From Sclerurus mexicanus (taxonomy: Eukaryota > Chordata > Aves > Passeriformes > Furnariidae): DNA of 64,000 nucleotides. The number at the start of each line of letters is the position of its first letter. The first letter of the stretch is position 1. This document shows, in pieces, positions 14,801-26,700 of this stretch. Position numbers and translations under genes: made by a program. Below the pieces are notes generated by a model. The model did no database searches, was not told where the DNA came from, and saw nothing but the letters and a program-made list of their open reading frames with translations. Where the stretch lies: positions 186,001 through 250,000 of the forward strand of contig VWZF01002437.1 of assembly GCA_013396755.1 (NCBI GenBank), written 5' to 3'.

Positions 14801-15865
14801 CATACAGGCATCTCCTTGCAGTACCTGAGAGAACAAAGACATCACCAGCTGGGTGGCCCCATAGCCCAACTCCATCAGTGGCTTATAACAGATACCAGAT
14901 GGCAATATGCTTGAAGAAAATTTACCAGGATTTTCCCCAAAACATTCTCCCAGCTGCCAGCTATTTGTAACTTCATGACCTTCTAAATCAGGGATAGAGC
15001 TCCATATTTAATAGTGATGCATATGATTTTCCCTGCCTAAGTCTGCCCATCACTTTTACCCATCAGTCATCATTTACCTGCTAGATGGCTGGAAACTGTT
15101 GGCCACTGTTTATAATTAAATTGAGATTTCTTTGAAAACTACAATAGGGACAAAACCAAATAGCAACATGCCAGTCTACAGGACGGTACATAATCAGAAG
15201 CAGGGCCCAGAATAACTAATTCATATTTTTCACAGCCATTCACATAGCCCCCATAATTTTATCTATTTACTACTACAAACCCTTTAAGATACACATTAGT
15301 ACCCAAAAAACTGCATCCAGAGAAGTCTTTAAGTGCTAGAATCTAGGAATATTTATATTTTTCTTCATCCTTAATCCTCTGAAAATGTTTAAAACCTTTA
15401 CTGAAATTTTTGCATTAATTCCTATGTTTTAAATAGCATACTACTTTACAGCTCATGTAGCAAGCTGTGCAGAGTTCAATAGATTGGGTTTTATTGGTTT
15501 GCTTGTTAGGAGGCTTGTTCGTGGGTTTTTTTAAACCTATCTTAATTTGTAAGGACTTCCCTGGGTACATGCTAAAGCACCGACCCAGTCCACTTACCAA
15601 CACATACCCACTTTGGTGGTTCAAGTCCCTTCCCCATTTCATACACTCAGCTGAGTTCCAAAAAGGGAAGAACTGGCCTAGAGAGAAACCCACTGGCACA
15701 TACAGAGAACACACAAGGACAAAAACATAGACAAAACCAAGACTTCCCTTTAGAAGATGCACAGTAACATTTTGAAAGAAAATTCACTGCTGGAATTTCA
15801 ACAACTAAGAAGCAGGAATGTTTCCACAAGACACCGATGGATAATCCTGAAGCATTCTACTACCA

Positions 15866-15915
15866 AAGAAACCCAAAAAAACCTAAACACAAACACAAAA
15901 AAACCCACAAAAACT
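15866..15915. repeat. A/C-rich low-complexity tract
   Basis: Units such as aaaccc and acacaaa. Similar shorter tracts lie near 4149-4230 and 21303-21342. Confidence 0.75.
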
Positions 15916-16585
15916 TTCTGCCTTGCAAAAGTCAGTCTGATATCTGCCTCCACCAAGCTACATCTCATGTTTATGTTGCTCTCATCACATGCTGTTTACA
16001 AACACCTCATTTAAGGGTTTCTTTACTGTGGGAAGCAGGATTCACAAGGTAATAACTGAAGGCGGCGTCTGCAGTACAAGCAAGAGACAATCTACACTCA
16101 GAAGAGTCGTCTTTTGACAGAAGTATGCTGCTCGACTCCCGTGCCTGATGCTTACATTCAGCTGGCCTTGCTCAAATATGTTTGGTTGTAGATATAACAC
16201 AGTGGAGTTGTAACTTCTCTTGGTTCAGTCAAATTAATTATCCATCCACTAAAATGCAAACTGTATCATTTCTGACACAGTAAGTCCTCATATAAACATA
16301 AGGACTTCAGAGCCATTGTAGAAAATGGATTTCTGGCTCAACTGGTAACAAGACTGAGAATTCCTGACCTTCCAGTACACTGCAAATCTGTATTGAAGCT
16401 GGAAAGGAATGTTGAACAAGGATGTTAAGCCACATCCTCAATCTCTTTATATTTAATGAAGAACCTAACCAAGAAGTACTCTTAAGAGTGACATTGTGCT
16501 CTATTACAAAAAAATATCAAACTAGCAGTATCACCTTTTCAACTCAACTGCCTGTAATGAAGTTCAAATACAGGAATGTACTTAC

Positions 16586-16636
16586 TTGTAAGCTTGTTGT
16601 GACTCAGAACCAGCTGTGTGATATGAGACAATGTAA
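16586..16636 (-). CDS. RSU1: RSU1 coding exon 2 (residues 37-53)
   Basis: This is a 51-base exon. On the minus strand the acceptor is TTTGCAG|TT and the donor ACAA|GTAAGT. It reads (F)TLSHITQLVLSHNKLT and leaves one base (A) for the next codon. The pattern LxxLxLSxNxL is the first complete leucine-rich repeat of RSU1. Both junction phases agree with exons 1 and 3, and the peptide matches the known vertebrate protein exactly as I recall it. The exon is too short to appear as an open frame of its own. It sits alone between a 6.4-kb and a 14.4-kb intron. Confidence 0.95.
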
Positions 16637-19600
16637 CTGCAAATGAAGAGAGAAAGAAATTAGTTTATGGACATGACAACTGAGAACTTCTATCTATTCC
16701 AGATGAAAAAAAAATAAAATAAAGTTACTCTGTTCACTCCAAAAACTTCAGATTCATGAGCACTGTCGTAACAGACAAGCTCAAGACAGAAGGACACATC
16801 CAGCTACTACTCCTGCCCCCATTTCTGTTACTGCATCAAATACAACTTGAAAAGCTTTTACTCACTGATACAGCAGCCTGTTTCAGATAACCCTTGAAAA
16901 AGTTCATGACATAACATAGGCAATTATAACCTGTTAGCAGAATGAAAACAGTAGCTCAAAGGTACCATCAGATCAGAAAGTCCAGTGTAAAAAAAAAGAA
17001 AAAAAAAGGCATTACCACTGTTCCCTGTGCAATTGCAGGTTGCAGAGGAAGGAAAGGCAGGGAGGAGAAAGGAAAAAACATTGCACCCATCCTAAGTTTC
17101 TCCTAAAATACGAGCTCTAAGTTCTCCCTGTACTGCCTCACAATACAAAACAGGAGGACAGGGAAAGAAGCCCATAGAAAGTCTGTACGAATATTGTAGG
17201 AAAACCAGCACTAAAGGGCAGACAAGAGCACAGCTTCCACAAAGAGCTGTAAGGCATGATGTAACTCTACAGTGGCAGAAAAAGACCAAGACCACCTCAT
17301 CTCCACACTAAAGAGTTGGTATCTTGCCACGAGCACAATAATAACTGGGCTCTGAGCAGGTGGGACCTTGCATCACTGCTGCCCAGCAAAGGTCCCCAAG
17401 GCCCATACTAAACTGCAGGTGCAGGGACTGGGAAATCAAATCGGGCTGTCAGGCAGAGACTGGGTTCTAAAAGAACTTGTGCATATTTCTTTTTTTCCTT
17501 TGAAGTTGATGCTTCCTTAGATTTATTAGAGCAGAACAAGGACCAAAGGTGTCAACACACTTCTGTGGCCTTGACTAGTTCATTCCACTTTTGCAGAGCT
17601 CTGCCAGCTTCAGAGAAGAATCCAAAATTCAGACCATCTGTTCTTTACTTTGCTGGAGTCCATAACGAATCTCATTACATTAAGACCATTAATCCCCATT
17701 GAGTGCTTTTTAATAACTATCTAGAACTTCTTGAGAAACTATATGAGGGAGGCTCAAATTCAGGTCGTATAACCACCAACATGACAAGACTTCCTTAACT
17801 CTTTTCTGCTCATGAAATACCTCTTCTATGAGGAGGATATGACTTCTATGAATAACTACTTGTTAACACTAAGGCTAGACATGTCCAAGGTAACAAAATA
17901 TAACAAACTCTTTAAGGTAGTGATAAGAAATGGTAAGATCTCCCCCTTCCCATGCTCCACTAAGTGAAACACCCATTATAAGCATACAAATCAGAATGAC
18001 ATCTCAGACTAGAAGAAGTGTTCAGGATTTTCTGTTTCTGTGCTCAAGATGTAATTCAATATTTAAAGGAAAAGCATGCCAAATAATATTTAACTCATAG
18101 AAGAAGCCAGTCTCCATACAAGGAGACACCACTCACATGCAACTTATTTGCACAACACAACAGAAGTATAAAGTCACTGAACTGCACTAAATGCTAGAAG
18201 GCAGCACACGTCCAAGTACCTGCTCTGGATCACCTACAAAATGAAGAAAATTAAGTATTTTACTACCAAAGAACAGAGATTGACCCTGATCAATCCATGT
18301 GTATACAGAGAACCTTTCCTGACATGATTTCATCATGTCTATACATAGGAAGCATGGATGCTCACCCAAGAGCAATAAAGCTTTGGAGCTGCCAACCCTG
18401 GTCTTCTGAACATCGAACTCCCAATGAATTTAAGTACCATTAAAAATTTTGTGAATATTTAGTTATTAAAGGTAAGCCTGCGGGCAAGACCACCAAGCCA
18501 CGTGCACTGCTGGCCTTTAACAACACAAGCTTATATGCATTATTCTCACTACTCCCTCTCCTTTTATGTTGCATCGCTGTATTCTTCAACCAACACTATT
18601 TTCAGAAAGGTTTCTTCTCACATATCTATATAGAATAGAACAAAGTCCACGTCAAAAATTTCAAGGCCAAAATCCCTAGACCAAAGATACTTCAACCGGG
18701 ACATCACTATCCAAATTTGACTGAAGCCTAGACACCTTGTCAGAAACTCCACTATCTCAGTCCATCCTGATGTGTGACAAATAATCTCACTGTATCTTTG
18801 ACCAGCAACAACAGGCTGACATCCCCCAAAGGAACAAAAAGGGCTACATTCCAATACTATGTGGAAAAGAGCAAAGGTTTAGGTGTCTGCGCTGTGGACT
18901 ACTTCCAGCAGTATTTTAGATGTATCTAGACAGAGAGATTCTTCAGTCTTGAAAGGCCCAAAGTTACCAGTTCGGGGACAGATTTACAAGCATTTTAAGA
19001 AAGGGAGCCTAGACAGAGAGTGGCACTTGGTCACTCCTTACATGAACGACAATTTGCTCACTTACATTAAACTGACATGTGTGAAACAACCAGCCCCTGG
19101 AAATAACATGATTTTTGGAACACTGCCACATGCCCACTCCTGTGAAAAGGACTATGTTGTGGGAACAGCTAACTGTTTCTTTCCTCATCCTATAGTTGTC
19201 ATGCAGAATTGACTTTATATAAACTATCAACTCTGATGATGAAGACATCTATCTCAAGCAACTAATTAACATTCCTGAGTAGCATCTAGAATGCTGAAGG
19301 GGTCTGGTGGGGCCAATTTAGTTTGGATGTTTTTACCACACAGCCCAGGTAAGCATAACTAGCAGGACTTCCTGAGATCACTCAACAGTTCAGATGATTC
19401 AGCCCGATTACCAGTTTCAGGAGAATGGAAGGGCACAGAGATTCCCAAGGGGAATTACTATAACCTCTCAACAACGCCACTGGAGGAGCTGCTGGATACT
19501 GCCTTGGTAACATTACAGTCATTAGCACACAGAGAGTAAGTGATTGTGATTTCAAGAATGTACCAGATATTCACACAGAAGTTGGACGGTCTGGATTTGA

Positions 19601-22600
19601 GGGTCAGTAACTACAAATCTGCATTATGGTGTCAGTCCTACTACTGCTTCAAAACAGAACGAATCGAGGGAAGAATATTTAGGCTCTTCCATTTTGGCCC
19701 TAGTATCAAGCCTTATCATATACTTCTACCATGTGCTCCAAGTTAGCTTTACATAAAATATCTGGATGACAATACTTGATCTATTTTTTCCTTCTTTTAC
19801 AAATGGGAAAATATAAGCAAACAAAAAAACCTGCCCCTCTGCAAAAAAAAAGACCCAAAAAAGTAAAAAACCAACCAAACCCAAAGTCAAATAAATTTAA
19901 AAAAATAAAACCAACAACAAAACAGGAAGACCCCAGCAATTTTGTTGCGGCAAGATAAGACACTGTCTGTCCCACTGGAGGAAGTCAATGCAGGATGAAC
20001 ATTTCAGTATTGTTACAGTAGCCTGCCTCTCCATCTTCTGTTATTTTAGGTATGAACAATTATATCAACACTAACTTTCTGATAAATAATTCTAGGCATG
20101 TTAATTCCTACCACACAAGAATGTACTTTATGCAAAATATGAATAGCTTACAGATGGAATGATAACAAGAGCAAATTAACACTTACAGAGTAGATCTCCC
20201 TGACAACAGAGCAGATGCCTCAAGTTATTTGGGCAATATAATTCCTTAATTTATAGCTTCTTCATATCAGTCTCTAGAAAGACAAATTAGACTGGTCCAT
20301 ACTCCAAGAACAATTTCATAGTTGTTGATGGTCATTTAAAGTCCTACCAATAAATGCTCTAACCACTGCTAGGCTAGGGAAAGGGCACATCATTCCTTAA
20401 TTGCTGAACCTGCTTCTTCACCCTATAGGGACTCTATTAGTGCTCTCTACCATCACCTGCCCATAGTGGGCACTTTATAAACAAAGCTCATCTATTTATT
20501 TTACAATATGAAAGAAAAAAACAAACAAACATAATAGAACACTTCCACAGGGCAAGACTTTTTTTAAGACTATTTGTGTATGGAGGATACATAACTACAA
20601 TATAGATGTGCTCACAAATGGTATAACATTTGTTCTATCATATGCTGGAATAATAAGAATAGTCTTTAATGCTTGAAACTGTTTCACATGGTCTTCGCAT
20701 TACTATGATAAACTTAAGCACAGAATACTTAGATCAAGGAATATTTTTTGTCTCAAATGAAATCTCTTTTCTACAGAACTACGCTGAAGAGTTTTCTCAT
20801 ATTACAGTTCTGAAAGCATCAAAACCTCAGGTGCTGTGAAGGCCTATAACACAAGTCTAGTTTGTACTTTAAGTCATTAGGAGAAAACATGGAAGTACCT
20901 GGATTCAAGGCACATTGCAAACATAGAACTCTACTTCTAATGACCATTAATGAACTCCTTAGCGAGGAGACATGAGACAAAATCCTTATCAGGGGCTATT
21001 GAACACAGTAATTTAGGCATATCCTCTAAACTAGAACCATATCCAGCACACTAAGAAAGTAAGGTACCAGGTCAGACTTATTTAGCTTCTGTGCCAGTTC
21101 AGGGAGCCAGAGAAAACCAGAACACCCAAACCATAGTAGAAAATACCATCCATTTGGAGTCAGATGACAAAGTCTGAAAACAACAAGTTTAACATTTTCT
21201 CAAACCATTACCAGAAATTCAGAGGTAATACCTATTCATTACTTTTTTAAAGGCACATCTGGAAGAAGGTATTCCTTATCCAGAAGGCAAATACCTTGAC
21301 GATAAAAAAACAAACAAAAAACAAAACCAAAACAAAGTAACTGAAAAGTAAATTAACTGAACAGAAACCAGTCATCATTTCCCTGTTCCCTAATTTTCAT
21401 CTCGAACTGGAGAAGGCCCCAGACCTCCACGCCAGATCAATTCACACGATGTGCATCAGGAGTATCTGCACAGACTTCTCTGATGCAGTACAGCCTAAGT
21501 AGGGTACCATAAGTCTACACTTCCTCTAGAGAGGTCCCTGTCAAAGATGCTTCATACGCTTAACTGGTATCAGGGACCACCTGTGGACCACAGTGGCCCA
21601 CTTTGTGCTCTCTTGCCCTGCCTGAACAACCAAAAACAGTCTTTGTACAAGAAAAGCTTTTTTTAACATTATCAATGAGCTTCAACATTACCTTTTTTAC
21701 CCCCCACCTGAAAGATCAAAGCTGGCTAATTAACTATGTGTTTAGTGTTGATAACAAGCACCAACTCTACTTAACAAAAGCAGTCTGTAAGTACTCTGTT
21801 GCTGCCCCATACACTTAATGTCTGTCTATACCTGACAGGTATAAGTATAGTTCTGAAAATTGACCTGCAGCTAAAGTGAGCTAAACACTACTTTGCCTCA
21901 AATCACTGCTCATCCAATAAAAACACAGTGAAACTTTCTATTTAATGTGAGCTCACAAATACAGCCTTTACAATGTCTTTTTCCCAAAAATCCCACACAC
22001 AAGCCAGAAACAGGAAAACAATTAGTATGGGATGAAGACTTAAGTACAGAACCCAGTTGTGCAAAAGACTTCACCCTTTACTGACGTGACTGAAGATACT
22101 TTGGTGTGCTCCCAACTCTGCAGGTAATGGCGAACTGGGAGCGAGCCATGCATTTCCCTAAACTCATGTCCATCTTGTAAGAAGAGTTATGTACATTTGC
22201 TCCTGGCTGCTATCAGCTTTAAGAAACATGGTAAAGAGCTACACCAGGATACAATTAGAATTTTAAGTGCATTAATTGGTTGAGATTTTGCTTTTTTTTT
22301 CTCATGACATCATGCATTCAGGAAAACTTTGGCCTGTGGCACACTACAAGCAGTCACAACTTTAACTCTCTGCATATAACTGTGCTATAACATCATGTAT
22401 TTTTAACTAAAGCAAAAGCAAGACAAAGGTACCTGACTTTTCGTTTATGTGTTCTCCAGAACTGCAACAGCACACTGTTATTGGTGAGTGGCATTTGATG
22501 TAAATGAAATTATCTACTGCAAATGCAACATACGAGCAGCAACATCCTGCCACACTTCAGGAAGCATGTGCCATCATTTAATAACCGAAGTAAGATGCTG

Positions 22601-23081
22601 CTGTATCTGTAATACAGCGTTACTGTCCCCTCCTTCAGAGACCAGCCATGTGGAGTTCCAGGCTGATAGTACGCCATCCTTTGCAAAAAACTGTGAAGAA
22701 GCTGCTTGGCTGGCGTTTTTGTTTCGGTAGCGGGACAGAGAGGAGGCAAAGTGTCCCCACCACTCAAGTGCCAGGATGCCAGCAGTGCGACAGGGAGCGC
22801 TGGCAGCCGCAGGTGCCGGGAGGGAGCCCGGCGGTGCAGGCTGCCCCGGACACCCGCACGGCTCCCCGCGGTGCCGCCGGCAGCCTGGAGCGGGGCGCTT
22901 CCCCCCGGCCACGGATCTCGCCCCAGGAAGCCGCCGATGCCCACGGTGGCGGGTCACTCTCCGCACCCGAGGCGCTCTGGCGGCCCCCGGGGCAGCGGGG
23001 CGGCCCGGCCCTGCCCGGCCCCGGCTCGCCCGGGACAAATAAGGAAGTTTGCGCGCCGTGCCCGCCGCCGCCGGTACTCAC
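16637..23081 (-). other. RSU1: RSU1 intron 1 (6.4 kb)
   Basis: The intron runs from the CpG-island donor at 23081 to the acceptor of exon 2. The first 300 bases next to exon 1 belong to the CpG island; the rest is AT-rich. It holds A-rich tracts near 16989-17007, 19803-19930 and 21303-21342. No other supported feature was seen. Confidence 0.75.
19803..19930. repeat. A-rich low-complexity tract
   Basis: Plus strand dominated by A with interspersed C (aaac, aaccc units). It gives chance lysine-rich open frames. No element attached to it was recognised. Confidence 0.8.
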
Positions 23082-23370
23082 AGAGGCCGGGCACGTCCAG
23101 CATGCTGGAGATGCCGCGGTCGCACATGTCCACCTCGGGCTGGTTCTTCTCCCTGCTCTCCTCCACGATCTTCTTCAGCGACTTGGACATGGTCTGGGCG
23201 GGGCAGAGACGGACACCGTGAGCCGGGCACGGCGCCGGGACGGCCCCGGCCCCGGCCCCGAGGGGCGCGAGAGCGGCGAGCCCGCCCGGNGCGCAGCGGC
23301 GCGGCCGGGCCCGAAGGAGAGCGGGGCGGGGGGGAGAGGGCAGGGCCGGCCCGGGGCTGAAACGGGCATC
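22780..23370 (-). promoter_or_regulatory. RSU1: CpG-island promoter of RSU1
   Basis: A sharply bounded block is dense in CpG and G+C, while the DNA on both sides is AT-rich and CpG-poor. It covers the RSU1 start codon, the start of intron 1 and about 180 bases upstream of the ATG. GC-box (Sp1-type) cores are visible at 23196-23204 (gggcggggc) and near 23323-23332 (ggggcggggg). No TATA box is apparent, as is usual for housekeeping genes with dispersed starts. The transcription start is inferred to lie between about 23200 and 23350. Base 23290 is an N. Such islands often fire in both directions, but nothing here proves an antisense transcript. Confidence 0.85.
23082..23190 (-). CDS. RSU1: RSU1 coding exon 1 (start codon, residues 1-36)
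   Basis: The ATG is the reverse complement of 23188-23190, with an A at -3 (acc before ATG), a good Kozak context. The exon encodes 36 residues beginning MSKSLKKIVEESREKNQPEV and ending LDVPGL, plus one base of the next codon. The donor is CTCT|GTGAGT, with the GT complement at 23080-23081. The lysine- and glutamate-rich start followed by the first hydrophobic LRR segment is the RSU1 N-terminus as I know it; differences from human are conservative. The exon lies entirely inside the CpG island, which explains the long overlapping open frames seen there on both strands. Splicing to exon 2 restores Phe37 from T+TT. Confidence 0.96.
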
Positions 23371-23400
23371 AAAACAAACAAACAAAGAAACAAACAAAAA
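23371..23400. repeat. AAAC-type simple repeat
   Basis: Imperfect (AAAC)n tract directly at the upstream border of the RSU1 CpG island. Confidence 0.85.
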
Positions 23401-23610
23401 GTGCGCTGCATCAGCGGTTTCCATTAATTCAGGTGGCTTCGTGGATTTGTAGTCAGTTCTAGTTGCTAAGCTAGTCACAAGGCTGGACCCAGCTGTGGGC
23501 CCTTCCAAGTGACCCTGTGGCACCCTGGTGCTGAGTTACAGCCGTACTGCCCAGAATGTATTTAAGCTGTAACATCTTCCATAGGAGTTAAGCAGCTCCT
23601 GCTTCCTGTC

Positions 23611-23705
23611 GTTCCACAGATACGGAAGCTCAGAGCAATTAAGGACTAAATCTATAAAATTACCAGAGGCCAGGCTACCCATTGGGAACCACAGCTTTGA
23701 ATTTT
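23611..23705 (+). repeat. Possible MIR-type SINE relic
   Basis: The segment ttccacagatacggaagctc followed by agagcaattaaggact resembles the MIR core (ttacagatgaggaaactgag…cagagaggttaagtgact). The match is short and diverged, so the call is tentative. Confidence 0.4.
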
Positions 23706-26700
23706 ACGTAAGAGCTCCATGGTATTAGTAACCTAAAATAATATCCCCAGAAACCAAGATGATGAACAGGAATGTGCCTAAGCCAGAAAATTAAATCTTT
23801 CTGGAGGCGCAACTTCTTCCTTTTTACGAATGTAAGGATTTAATTCTGGGCTGCAGAACTGTAGCATGTTTACCCCCAAAATGGGGTTTGCTGCCTTGAA
23901 CCTTCCTGAAGTTACAGGCTGCTTTCAGGTTTTTCTTACAAGACACAGCTGGAAGAATTTCCTTTTATCTGGGTTTCTCAGCACAGAACTCACTGTCGTC
24001 ACTCAGATGTATGAGACAGTGATGTACAGCTCCTTTTTGTCTGCAGGAACACGAATCTGGATCCCTTCCCCGTCTAAGAAAATGCCCTACCAGTCAGCTG
24101 TCCCAAAGACCTAGGTGCTGATGTGTCTGCTGTACTTATGTCGTGGAGAATGACTGTGGCTTCATTTAGTAGCAAAGGCCCAGGCATGTTTATTGTCTAT
24201 AAATATGATCCTAACTTCTTTATTACAACCAACAGCACATGTAACAAGATACAAAATAGTGTCATCATGGCTAATGTGAAGCTCACTTGGCTTCTCTCTG
24301 CCCCATTTATGCAGTGATCTAAACACTGTACATGGCCTAAATACCCACATTCTTCCCCTACCATAGGAGTATTTGATTACTCCCTGCTTAATAAACATAT
24401 TGTCATTACCCCCTTTTGCCAGGATTGTGGAGATTTTTTACCATCCACCTAATTTCATTGTCCTATTGTTGTGTAAAGAGTTCATCTATCACTTGCACCT
24501 TCTATGAGACCCTTGGTTCCTCCTTGAGCAAACCTTTTGTTTAGTGAGCACACGAATCCATACCCCAGTCAGGTCTGTGCTGGATTTTGCAGAGATGTTG
24601 CTGTCAAGCCTTGCATTTTTAAAGTTTCTCAGTGCCTTGTGGAGCACTAAATACCAATTGTCTGAGAAGGAGTGGGGAAAAAAGGTACACAAGCCACACT
24701 GTCCAAGGGTCGGGTCATTCCTTGGTCATAAAAAATTATTTTTCAGGTTGTCCCTTTAGCAGTCAAATTCATAAAGTGTCATTTCCTGCAGATGGCCTAT
24801 GCCACTGCTGTAACCCAGTCTCCTTTATCTTATCCCTCCACCAGTTCTTCCAAGTACATCCAGTTCTTCCGTAACCCCTTGAGCCCCAAATATCCTTAGC
24901 TCCCTCTATAATCCCTGCTAGGGGCTGGTCAGCCTGTGCCTGGGGACCGGCCAGTGGAGCCCTCCCCATGTACACAGTACCGAGCTCACAGTACAAGTTT
25001 TTCCAATGTAGGTCTCGCTGTACCATCAAGCTACTGATTTTTAGCTTATGAAACAACTATAAAATATCTTTGCTATCTGTCAGATTTGTTCTAAATCTGT
25101 CACTTGGCTTAAATGAGATGAGCAGATGCCTGAATTCTTTGCAGAGGCTGGCATGTGCCTTCTGTCCTTAGGACAGCAGGCTGAAGTAGGTGAGTATGAG
25201 GTAGATGTATGGCCAGGACTGTGTGGCAGAGCTGCAGCTGCCCTGTGGTGGTCAGAGGAGGGAAAAGTTGCCCCTGCAATAGTGCTCCCAGCCTGCTCTG
25301 ATCGGTCAGTGAGTGCTGGATGTGCCTCCCACTGGCTCCTCTCACTGTGCTGGGAAGCAGCAAGAGAATGAGTGGCTCTGCCCCTGCCCTTGCTCTTGCT
25401 GTCCCAGGTAGTTCTTCCAACCAAGGAAATGAGATTTTATGTTATTATTCTATTTTTATCCTTTTTTTTGCCGTCCAAGAAAAACTATAAGACTAGACAA
25501 CATTAATACAAGGTTAGTTTGTGCTCAAAATTATACAACAGCAACATGCCCCTGCAAAACCAGTTGTGTACTTACGGGCACTGCTACTACAAATGTATCC
25601 ATCAACATTACACTAAGTGTAATAATTGGCATGCAATATGTATTTTGTTGATCTTTTCCTTATAAGGCAAACTCCTAGAATTTGGCCTCTATTTTTGTTA
25701 TAATTTAATAAACATTTTAAACATTTATTTGTTAGTAATCCTGTATTGTTGCAGTTGTTCTGTATTTTGAACAGTAGTCAATCCTTTGAATTTTTGTTGC
25801 ATTTCATTTTAATTAGCTCTGCAGAATAATTTAGCAGTTGATGAAAAATAATCACACTAAAAATATGTTAATTCTGGTGCCTAGGGTGCTTACCCTGAGT
25901 TATGGGAAACTTAGACACCTCCTCCTTTGCTTTATGAACCAGTAGAAAACTGTTTTTCAGTCAAAATTGCTTTGTAAATTTAACTAAAATTACCTAGTGT
26001 TTTAAATTGACCAGCGGTCAATTTCTAGCATGATTTCTATGATTTCTAGCATTTCAGCTGAATATCTTCTGTCTCTTTTACTTCAAGTAACTATAGTCCT
26101 AACAATATCTTATTGTGGTATTACTTGTCATTTATTGTTTATAAAGAATAGCCCCATCCCAAGGGAAGGGCAATTAAAAACACTGTTATGGACCCTTTAG
26201 TTCTTATTCTTCAAATCCTAGTCTTCAGAGGGCTTACCATTCATATATAACTGCCTCATAAAATTACCTTTATATAAGAATAAATATCTATAGTAATATA
26301 CAGAAGAAGATTTACATGTCAAATAAAAACATGCAGGCTTTAGGAAGTGAAAATATGCACATTCATTATCTGTGCTTTGTCATTGACAGGGAGAAGTTGT
26401 AGTCGTGAAGGTATTATAATATGGACATGCAGCATTCACAACAATGACATTATCTATAAAATAGCAATATGCACAGGCATAAAAGCAAATACATTCATGG
26501 CAGCATTGTGAGATGAAGCTATAAATATTATTAAACACAGATTTTTGTCTTTTGAATTGTACACTGCAAAAAGCACATAGAAGTTTCACAACATAATGCT
26601 TTTTAGGTTGTCTGTTTAGTTCTTCCTGCTTGTGTTTGCTGTGCATTCGTTTTAAAGCAAGTGTTTTAAATTACTCCTTACCTTCCAGGATAGGAGCATG

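Larger units (their letters stand above)
2230..16585 (-). other. RSU1: RSU1 intron 2 (14.4 kb)
   Basis: This is a long, mostly unique, AT-rich intron. It holds a CR1 3' tail at 3915-3958, A/C-rich low-complexity tracts near 4149-4230 and 15866-15915, and two CTCF-like motifs at 5863-5877 and 7977-7991. The stretch 11000-11480 is purine-rich on the plus strand. No exon, RNA gene or intact mobile element could be recognised. The open frames of 60-123 codons have no family resemblance. Confidence 0.75.
1..23190 (-). other. RSU1: RSU1 gene, 5' part (coding exons 1-3 with introns)
   Basis: This is the gene-level span of Ras suppressor protein 1, read right to left, and it is cut by the left window edge. 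Three coding exons (23082-23190, 16586-16636, 2109-2229) join in frame to give about 94 N-terminal residues that match my memory of vertebrate RSU1 nearly residue for residue. As known for the family, RSU1 is a cytoplasmic leucine-rich-repeat protein of about 277 residues. It binds the LIM protein PINCH1 within the ILK-PINCH-parvin complex at integrin adhesions and dampens Ras-driven transformation. The roughly 183 C-terminal residues (the remaining LRRs and basic tail) must lie left of base 1. Introns 1 and 2 are about 6.4 and 14.4 kb. The gene lies in tandem downstream of CUBN. Identification is confident; the UTR start is not resolved. Confidence 0.95.

Noticed and set aside
19776..19958. 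A 60-codon lysine-rich open frame
   Set aside because: It is a translation of the A-rich low-complexity tract.
22648..23427. A 259-codon plus-strand open frame and several 100-189-codon frames on both strands
   Set aside because: They are shadows of the high-GC CpG island; they are rich in Pro, Arg, Gly and Ala, with no domain. The real coding segment is the 109-base RSU1 exon on the minus strand.
25080..25424. Overlapping minus-strand frames of 114 and 103 codons between the two genes
   Set aside because: Low-complexity Ser, Thr, Ala and His content, no domain and no splice pattern. The local GC rise explains the lack of stops.
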